This document shows positions 7,841 through 12,208 of a stretch of DNA of 12,208 bases, one piece after another. Numbering within the stretch: the stretch's first letter is position 1; every line of letters begins with the position of its first letter. The stretch is from assembly GCA_003669575.1 (NCBI GenBank), contig QWOR01000036.1:1-12208 (forward strand), read 5' to 3'. This DNA comes from Planctomycetota bacterium (lineage in GTDB: Bacteria > Planctomycetota > Planctomycetia > Planctomycetales > Planctomycetaceae). Both the position numbers and the translations under genes were made by a program. The notes under the pieces are model-generated. The model was not told the DNA's origin, did not search any database, and worked only from the letters and a program-made list of their open reading frames with translations.

Positions 7841-7947
7841 GAAAATCTGTCAAACGAGTGAAGGACAATGTGGGAAGAGAGGGTGGACAAGCCTGTTGAG
7901 CGATGAGCCTAGTCGCTCCGGGTACAAGCGGAGAACAAACAAGCGAA

Positions 7948-8694
7948 TTAAGGGGTGAATGTGGAGTTTCCGGTTTTCGTGAGATAGCGGACACCCTGTT
8001 TGAAACAGGCCTTGAGGTCGAATGAAAGTAACGGATACCAGTCCGGCCGGGTTTGCCCGCGGAGCCATGCAGTGTGTGCCAGAGCGTACGCATACATATG
8101 CAGAGACATATACTCGGGCTTTTTCAGTTTCGTGCCAGGCCACAAACTGTAATCGCCTTCCCAATTGCGAGGTGAATTGCCAAGAAAGATTCCAAAGCCG
8201 TGGAACACCGCAGTCAGGTCCGTAAGCAGTTCGTTGTCATACTCATCACCACTCACGCGTCCCTCGCCCATCAGACGCAAGTGAGAGAGTTCATGAGCCA
8301 TCGTGCCCACGAGACTCGCCAGATCACTTAACCCCGTCCGTTCAATATGAATGACCATCTTGTCATGCCCCTCTTCATACAGGCCTGCTGGTCCCGTGGG
8401 CAGATACTTACCGTCATCGTTCACAAGCCAGAGCTTGTTGGTGTCCGTGAAGATCTCCAGTTCGACCTGTTCCGGATCGACATCCATGTAGCCGCACACC
8501 TGGTCGAGAAGATTCCGGACACTTTCTCTGGAACCATCAACAGGATCGGGGAAGAAGTCATTGGTCGGCAGAATCACAGCCCGACGAGTAAAAACATCGC
8601 GCCCGAACTGATCTGACAACCATTGGAGCCGATCTTCGATCCAGCGCTTGGCAGCATCGTCAACCGGACATTGTGGTTTGAACCAACCAAACAT
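7948..8694 (-). CDS. Conserved protein with a HELSH (HExxH) metalloprotease-like motif, function unknown
   Basis: A 248-residue protein without signal peptide or membrane segment, so presumably cytoplasmic. Residues 129-141 read VGTMAHELSHLRL; H134, E135 and H138 form a HExxH zinc-site motif. After a short gap comes DNELLTDLTAVFHGFGIF (153-170), where E155 or D159 could be the third ligand, as in gluzincin-like or related folds. The N-terminus has a recognisable pattern, FKPQCPVDDAAKRWIEDRLQWL (6-27), then ILPTNDFFPDPVDGS (41-55) and CGYMDVDP (67-74). The C-terminus has an AYALAHTAWLRGQ helix (202-214) and FKQGVRYL (231-238). I recall similar uncharacterised proteins in many bacteria but no named function. 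It could be a genuine protease or a domain that kept only the fold. The ATG at 8694 has no clear Shine-Dalgarno. The beta-helix gene follows on the same strand after 107 bp. Confidence 0.85.
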   Translation of the reverse strand: MFGWFKPQCPVDDAAKRWIEDRLQWLSDQFGRDVFTRRAVILPTNDFFPDPVDGSRESVRNLLDQVCGYMDVDPEQVELEIFTDTNKLWLVNDDGKYLPTGPAGLYEEGHDKMVIHIERTGLSDLASLVGTMAHELSHLRLMGEGRVSGDEYDNELLTDLTAVFHGFGIFLGNSPRNWEGDYSLWPGTKLKKPEYMSLHMYAYALAHTAWLRGQTRPDWYPLLSFDLKACFKQGVRYLTKTGNSTFTP

Positions 8695-8823
8695 GAGCGT
8701 TCAACCCGTTGACGATTAGAGGGGTCGTGAGTTTCGAGAAGTTATCCTCGCTCGCTAACGGCTTTCTAGTTGCCGAAGAGTCTGCAAGGTGAATGGCTGA
8801 AATCTACCAAGGAGGCGTTTGTC

Positions 8824-8898
8824 GTGTCCATGAAACAGGAGTCACATACTTTGTCTGCCATCAGAGAGAGCGGTAACGAACTCGAATGCCGACGATGA
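8824..8898 (+). CDS. Possible 24-codon small ORF with a perfect Shine-Dalgarno
   Basis: A GTG at 8824 opens a frame of 24 codons ending at TGA 8896-8898; an in-frame ATG follows at 8830. AGGAGG at 8810-8815 lies 8 nt before the GTG, the best-placed ribosome site in the window besides that of the cupin gene. The peptide would be MSMKQESHTLSAIRESGNEL followed by ECRR: polar, charged and without a membrane segment. It ends 95 bp before the small membrane protein start and could be a leader peptide or small protein. Chance occurrence is quite possible, and there is no homology or codon-bias support. Confidence 0.2.
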   Translation: MSMKQESHTLSAIRESGNELECRR

Positions 8899-8906
8899 AG
8901 CGATTG

Positions 8907-8920
8907 CGAATGTACATTCG
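8907..8920. promoter_or_regulatory. 14-bp perfect palindrome, candidate operator
   Basis: CGAATGTACATTCG is a perfect inverted repeat with no spacer, 74 bp before the ATG at 8994. Its AT-rich core and the position upstream of a gene suit a binding site for a dimeric regulator. The regulator is unknown and the promoter elements around it are not clear. A palindrome of this length is unlikely but not impossible by chance. Confidence 0.35.
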
Positions 8921-8993
8921 TTGTAATCTTAATGCGATTTAGTACCCGTGGTATCCTGTGAGTTCATCGCCAGTCGCCAGTGGAGATTCGCCC

Positions 8994-9377
8994 ATGCATC
9001 ACAATACTTTCAGATTCTCCCAGTGGATCATGAGTCTGGCAGCGATTGTGCTTCTGGCCATGCTGTGGAACCAGAAGATGGCGCATCACCATCGGAAGTC
9101 ATTTACTGTCGTCTATAACAATACGGTTCCTCTTTTTCTGAAGATCGATACGAAAACGGATACGCTGGAAGGAGTGTTCTTCGTCGGCTCATTCGATCCG
9201 TCGCACGTCGCGAAATCGGTGAAGAGCGAAATCAAAGATGGGCAGCAGAAGTCTCTCGCGATCTTGGACTGGAATGTTTCGAAACCATCGAATCCTTCGA
9301 CCTTCCCCAGTTTTTCGCTGTCGATTCCGAATGAGATTCACTCGCAGACGTTGAATATCTCGATCATGGCGGAGTGA
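8994..9377 (+). CDS. Small single-span membrane or secreted protein of unknown function
   Basis: A 127-residue protein that I do not recognise. Residues about 10-26 (QWIMSLAAIVLLAMLWN) form one hydrophobic segment, followed by a basic, histidine-rich patch (K28, HHHRK at 31-35) and then about 90 residues of mixed polar and beta-rich character with no cysteines. It reads as a signal-anchored protein with a small extra- or intracellular domain; topology cannot be decided, and no typical AxA cleavage site follows the segment. I prefer the ATG at 8994 because GGAG at 8982-8985 lies 8 nt upstream. An in-frame GTG at 8958 would add 12 residues and has no ribosome site. Neighbours are divergent (HELSH gene) and convergent (alpha/beta hydrolase), so it is probably transcribed alone. 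Confidence 0.7.
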   Translation: MHHNTFRFSQWIMSLAAIVLLAMLWNQKMAHHHRKSFTVVYNNTVPLFLKIDTKTDTLEGVFFVGSFDPSHVAKSVKSEIKDGQQKSLAILDWNVSKPSNPSTFPSFSLSIPNEIHSQTLNISIMAE

Positions 9378-9428
9378 TCGTTGGACCAGATCCGCGATCC
9401 GGCCTCATGAGCTCAACGGTGATGTTGA

Positions 9429-10340
9429 CTATTTCAGAGACTTGTCGAACCAATCGGCGAACGCTTTGACATCCTCGGTTGATCTCCAGAAATCGCCCCA
9501 GCCGTGGCCTTTGCCGGCGCGAATGATCAACTCGACGTTCCGAGCATTCTCGGTTCTCGCTCGTTCAACAAACGCTTCAGACTGCTGGAGAGGCACCACA
9601 TCGTCGGCATCGCCGTGAATGATCAGCGTCGGCGGGAGTTTGGACGTGACATGATAGATCGGTGAAATCTCGCGTCCGAGTTTCATGCGCCCCTCTTCGG
9701 TGAGCGCCTGCGGACCAAAGGCAACCTGCAGCGGGGCCAGAGGGCCTTGACCGACTCCACTGATTCCAGGGCCGCCGTAGTTCAGGAAATCGGTCGGCGG
9801 GAAGAAACAGGCAGCTGCCTGCACAGCACTGCTTTGTCGCTCCACGGGGTCAGGCGAATCGGTATTACCCGGTCCTCCCTGTGTCGCGAGTGACAGGGTC
9901 AGGTGGCCCCCGGAACTCGCTCCCAATACACCGAGCCGGTTCGCATCCACACCGTACTTCCCGGCATTGGTCCGAATGAAGCGGACAGCTCGCTGCACGT
10001 CCTGTATCTCTTCGGCAATCGTAAACTTCGGCTGGGAACTGGTGACCACGGCAAAGACGGTATACCCGCGCTTCAGATACTCTGCGTAGTCGTCCGGCCG
10101 AATGGTGACCATCAGAGGAGTGTCCTTGCTCGACAGCCACCCTCCGTTAACCAGAAACACCAATCCGGCACCATTCGGTTTCTCCGGTTGGAAGGCATCA
10201 AGCGTCAGAGCCATGCCATGCTTCCGCCCGTAGATGACATCCTCAGTGCGGCGGGCTTTCACTTCGGCCTGGGCATCGATGCAACCCAGAATGAGCAGGG
10301 CACACACACTCAGGATTTGCTTGAGACGGTACATCATCAT
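9429..10340 (-). CDS. Exported alpha/beta hydrolase (esterase/BD-FAE-like)
   Basis: A 303-residue alpha/beta hydrolase with an N-terminal export signal (hydrophobic core about 9-19). The signal ends in either a lipobox-like ILGC (17-20) or an AQA cleavage site before E26, so a lipoprotein and a soluble periplasmic form are both possible. The catalytic triad is visible: nucleophile S142 in GASSGG (140-145), D246 in HGDADDVVP (242-250) and H279 in GKGHGW (276-281). NGGW (65-68) replaces the usual HGGG/HGGW oxyanion motif. Such proteins hydrolyse carboxyl esters, often acetyl or feruloyl groups on plant polysaccharides, or are peptidase-like; the substrate is not known here. Start: the first of three consecutive ATG codons (10340), with AGGA on the minus strand (10348-10351) 7 nt upstream. 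It is divergent from the Gfo/Idh/MocA gene, with 215 bp between the two starts. Confidence 0.9.
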   Translation of the reverse strand: MMMYRLKQILSVCALLILGCIDAQAEVKARRTEDVIYGRKHGMALTLDAFQPEKPNGAGLVFLVNGGWLSSKDTPLMVTIRPDDYAEYLKRGYTVFAVVTSSQPKFTIAEEIQDVQRAVRFIRTNAGKYGVDANRLGVLGASSGGHLTLSLATQGGPGNTDSPDPVERQSSAVQAAACFFPPTDFLNYGGPGISGVGQGPLAPLQVAFGPQALTEEGRMKLGREISPIYHVTSKLPPTLIIHGDADDVVPLQQSEAFVERARTENARNVELIIRAGKGHGWGDFWRSTEDVKAFADWFDKSLK

Positions 10341-10423
10341 GGGGTCGTCCTGCTGGAAGTCGCGGAAGTCAGGCTCGAATTGTAATTGCCTGCCCCCGTC
10401 TTGACTTTCTCAGCTGTGGGCAC

Positions 10424-10447
10424 GATGCCGAAGATGTGGGGCATCTT
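10424..10447. other. Overlapping, mutually exclusive short hairpins in the divergent promoter region
   Basis: GATGCC (10424-10429) pairs with GGCATC (10440-10445) around a 10-nt loop. AAGATG (10431-10436) instead pairs with CATCTT (10442-10447) around a 5-nt loop. The two stems share bases 10442-10445 and cannot form together. They lie between the hydrolase and Gfo/Idh/MocA starts, 109 bp before the latter. This could be a regulatory RNA element in the leader or a chance arrangement of short stems. Confidence 0.25.
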
Positions 10448-10555
10448 GCCGGGCCGGTGCCACATACGGTAGCTTCACGAGGCGAGACGTGGGCAGAGTG
10501 ACACGCGACGCCTCACCCTTAGTTGTCCCCCTTACCGCAGTCTCTGGGATCTCTC

Positions 10556-11854
10556 ATGTCCTCACGCCGCCAGTTTCTCAGTCACAGTTTCGATGTCCCC
10601 ACGGCATTGGCACTTGGAGCCTGGGTGAATCCGGGGATTCAGGCGGTGGGGGCCGAGCGATCGGCGAATTCTCGGCTTGGCGTTGGTGCCATCGGGCTGA
10701 GGTATCAGGGCACAGTTGTCACCCTCAAGGCTCAAGAGTACGGCAATATCGTGGCTGTGTGTGATGTCGACCGCCATGTGCGAGAACAGGCCCGCGCGAG
10801 TTTCGGCAGCACACCGGCGATTGAGGAAGATTACCGTGACCTGTTAAAGAACAAGAATGTGGATGTGGTTGTCATCGGGACGCCTGATCACTGGCACGCG
10901 AAGATGGTGATCGATGCCTGCCGGGCCGGGAAGGATGTCTATTGCGAGAAGCCGCTGACACTCACCATTGATGAAGGCAAAGTCCTCTCGAAGGTCGTGG
11001 CGGAGACGGGGCGTGTCGTGCAGGTCGGTTCATGGCAGCGGAGTGACCACCGCTTTCGGACGGCTGTCGAGTACGTCAGGGCGGGGCGGATTGGCGAGTT
11101 GCGGACCGTGGAGGTCGTCCTCGGCAAGAATGAGCAGGGCGGGCCGTTTGAACGCACAGCCCCGCCGAAGAACCTCAACTGGAACCTCTGGCAGGGACAG
11201 ACCCCCGAGGTTCCCTACATCGCCGAACGCAGCCACTACACCTTCCGCTGGTGGATGCAGTATTCCGGTGGACAGATGACCGACTGGGGAGCCCATCACA
11301 TCGACATTGCCCACTGGGCGATCAATTCCCAACCGGTCAAAATTGAGGGGACGGCGACCTGGCCCGACGTGGCTGATGGTTACAACGTAGCAAAGGACTT
11401 TTCGGCGAAGTACACTTATGCGAATGGGGTGGAACTCACTGTGCAGGACCATGGTCGCAACGGGATCCTGTTCACCGGAACCGAAGGGCGGATCTTTGTG
11501 AATCGCGAGTCCCTGTCAGGGAAGGCTGTGGAACACCTGGCGGGTCAGCCCGAGTCGCGCGAGGCGTTTCGCCTGTATGATTTCGATAATCTCACCCGGC
11601 CCACGCGGGTGGGAAAGCTCGACGCGATCGTGAATCATGTCGGGAACTTTTTCGATTGCGTCATAGCGAAACGAAAGCCACTGTCGGATATCGAGGGGCA
11701 GCACCGCAGTGTCAGCGTCTGCCACCTGGGGAACATCGCGATGCGTGTTGGCCGGCCGCTGACATGGGATCCCGAGCAGCAGGAGTTCCCGGGAGATGAC
11801 CAGGCGAATTCGTTCTTGAAGCGTGAACAACGCGCCGAGTTTGAGGTGGCATGA
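10556..11854 (+). CDS. Gfo/Idh/MocA family oxidoreductase with Tat-type signal
   Basis: A 432-residue NAD(P)-dependent oxidoreductase of the glucose-fructose oxidoreductase family. The N-terminus MSSRRQFL carries a twin-arginine motif (R4-R5) followed by a moderately hydrophobic stretch, which predicts Tat export with cofactor already bound. The Rossmann domain begins at about residue 41 with GVGAIG (42-47), has the acidic D70 in AVCDVD, and the family signature CEKPLT (130-135). The C-terminal domain contains DWGAHHIDIAHW (243-254), where H247 or H248 and D250 lie in the region that forms the active site in relatives. The substrate is probably a sugar or cyclitol but is not identifiable. An in-frame TTG at 10523 would add 11 residues; I chose the ATG at 10556 because the twin-arginine motif then sits at the very N-terminus. 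An odd point is a charged D13 within the signal's hydrophobic region. It converges on the next gene with 12 bp between stops. Confidence 0.93.
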   Translation: MSSRRQFLSHSFDVPTALALGAWVNPGIQAVGAERSANSRLGVGAIGLRYQGTVVTLKAQEYGNIVAVCDVDRHVREQARASFGSTPAIEEDYRDLLKNKNVDVVVIGTPDHWHAKMVIDACRAGKDVYCEKPLTLTIDEGKVLSKVVAETGRVVQVGSWQRSDHRFRTAVEYVRAGRIGELRTVEVVLGKNEQGGPFERTAPPKNLNWNLWQGQTPEVPYIAERSHYTFRWWMQYSGGQMTDWGAHHIDIAHWAINSQPVKIEGTATWPDVADGYNVAKDFSAKYTYANGVELTVQDHGRNGILFTGTEGRIFVNRESLSGKAVEHLAGQPESREAFRLYDFDNLTRPTRVGKLDAIVNHVGNFFDCVIAKRKPLSDIEGQHRSVSVCHLGNIAMRVGRPLTWDPEQQEFPGDDQANSFLKREQRAEFEVA

Positions 11855-11866
11855 ATCTCCCGGTGA

Positions 11867-12208
11867 CTACTTTGCTTGCGGCAGCCCCAGTTTCCGGAAG
11901 CACTCGAACGGAGGCTCATAAGCATTGGCCCCCTCCTCGCGAGAGGTAAAGAAATTGAACAAATAGACGCCATCGGCTCCCTGTTCCATCAGCTTCGCTC
12001 CGGCGTCGATGTACTCGGCAGAGGACAGGTTCTTCTGTCCACCTCCGCGTGTACATTCGATACCGCCATAGACCGGGACACTGGGGATCGCCTTCTTCCA
12101 CACTCCCATTGGGAGATCACCGCGTTCAAAGAGGAATTCGGAGACGGCGACGAAATCGACCCAGCCGTTGGTCACCCACGCCGGGACATCGCAACCGATC
12201 TGGCGAGC
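11867..12208 (-). CDS. C-terminal part of a probable TIM-barrel glycoside hydrolase-like protein, 5' end outside the window
   Basis: An open frame of 113 codons runs from the right window edge down to TAG at 11867-11869. The edge is uninterrupted, so the gene almost certainly starts beyond 12208 and the internal GTG at 12175 is not a reliable start. The visible sequence has GWVDFVAVSEFLF, then VPVYGGIECT, SAEYIDAGAKLMEQGADGVY and LFNFF. This spacing of barrel strand ends (VDFVAV, PVYGGIE, GADGVYLFNF) resembles the last strands of a TIM barrel in planctomycete proteins related to family-10-like glycosyl hydrolases. E in GGIE could be catalytic, but this is a guess. It faces the Gfo/Idh/MocA gene tail to tail. 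Coding status is secure; function is tentative. Confidence 0.75.
   Translation of the reverse strand, partial: ARQIGCDVPAWVTNGWVDFVAVSEFLFERGDLPMGVWKKAIPSVPVYGGIECTRGGGQKNLSSAEYIDAGAKLMEQGADGVYLFNFFTSREEGANAYEPPFECFRKLGLPQAK

Larger units (their letters stand above)
8695..8993. other. 299-bp intergenic region between divergent genes
   Basis: This region separates the HELSH gene (-) from the small membrane protein gene (+), so it should contain promoters for both. A -10-like TCTAAT on the minus strand (8715-8720, 5 of 6 matches to TATAAT) lies about 20 bp before the HELSH start, but I see no good -35 partner. The + side carries a 14-bp palindrome and a possible very small gene, listed separately. 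Nothing else stands out. Confidence 0.5.

Noticed and set aside
7848..7853. A perfect TTGACA on the minus strand just before the beta-helix gene start
   Set aside because: No -10 element lies at 16-18 bp; the -35-like hexamer would also put transcription inside the start of the gene. Probably chance.
8958..8993. GTG start at 8958 for the small membrane protein
   Set aside because: No ribosome binding site precedes it, and the added 12 residues are polar and put the membrane segment further from the N-terminus. The ATG at 8994 has GGAG at a proper distance.
10401..10429. TTGACT at 10401-10406 as a promoter for the Gfo/Idh/MocA gene
   Set aside because: The hexamer at 17-bp spacing is GATGCC, which does not resemble a -10 element.
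1..12208. CRISPR array, tRNA, rRNA, insertion sequence or prophage genes
   Set aside because: I looked for regularly spaced repeats, tRNA-like arms, rRNA-conserved stretches and transposase or integrase motifs and saw none.

Overview
The window looks like a stretch of a Planctomycetes chromosome (inference). The G+C content is moderate to high. Secreted proteins typical of that phylum cluster here: a Tat-type Gfo/Idh/MocA oxidoreductase, a right-handed beta-helix protein and an exported alpha/beta hydrolase. Gene density is loose, strands alternate, and many genes lack a good Shine-Dalgarno sequence. I could not assign a genus.

Layout. (1) Positions 1-3694 (+) hold the end of a Kdp potassium-uptake operon: the C-terminal half of KdpC, the complete sensor kinase KdpD and the complete response regulator KdpE, spaced 9 and 4 bp apart. 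KdpD senses K+ limitation or osmotic state and phosphorylates KdpE, which normally activates transcription of the kdp transporter genes; the rest of those genes would lie left of the window. (2) Positions 3695-4203 are non-coding and carry two hairpins. (3) Positions 4204-4926 (+) encode a YebC/PmpR-family protein of the YeeN-like type, whose stop codon lies in a perfect 18-bp tandem duplication. (4) Positions 5067-5552 (+) encode a small single-domain cupin with an intact metal-binding set and a very strong ribosome binding site. (5) Positions 5605-5662 hold a compound inverted repeat between convergent genes. (6) Positions 5696-8694 (-) encode a conserved uncharacterised protein with a HELSH zinc-protease-like motif, followed by a large exported beta-helix protein. 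(7) Positions 8695-9377 hold a 14-bp palindrome, a possible 24-codon ORF with a perfect Shine-Dalgarno, and a small single-span membrane protein of unknown function. (8) Positions 9429-10340 (-) encode an exported serine esterase-like alpha/beta hydrolase, divergent from (9) 10556-11854 (+), a Tat-type Gfo/Idh/MocA oxidoreductase. That gene converges, with a 12-bp gap, on (10) the C-terminal end of a probable TIM-barrel glycosidase-like protein (11867 to beyond 12208, -).

The left third is a conventional K+ homeostasis signalling unit. The right half is a loose group of envelope or exported proteins, several plausibly acting on carbohydrates or carbohydrate esters, but nothing in the sequence ties them into one operon. 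I see no tRNA, rRNA, CRISPR array, transposase or phage gene. No convincing new multi-gene system is present. The best leads are the HELSH family protein, the small membrane protein with its upstream elements, and the inverted repeat at 5605-5662.
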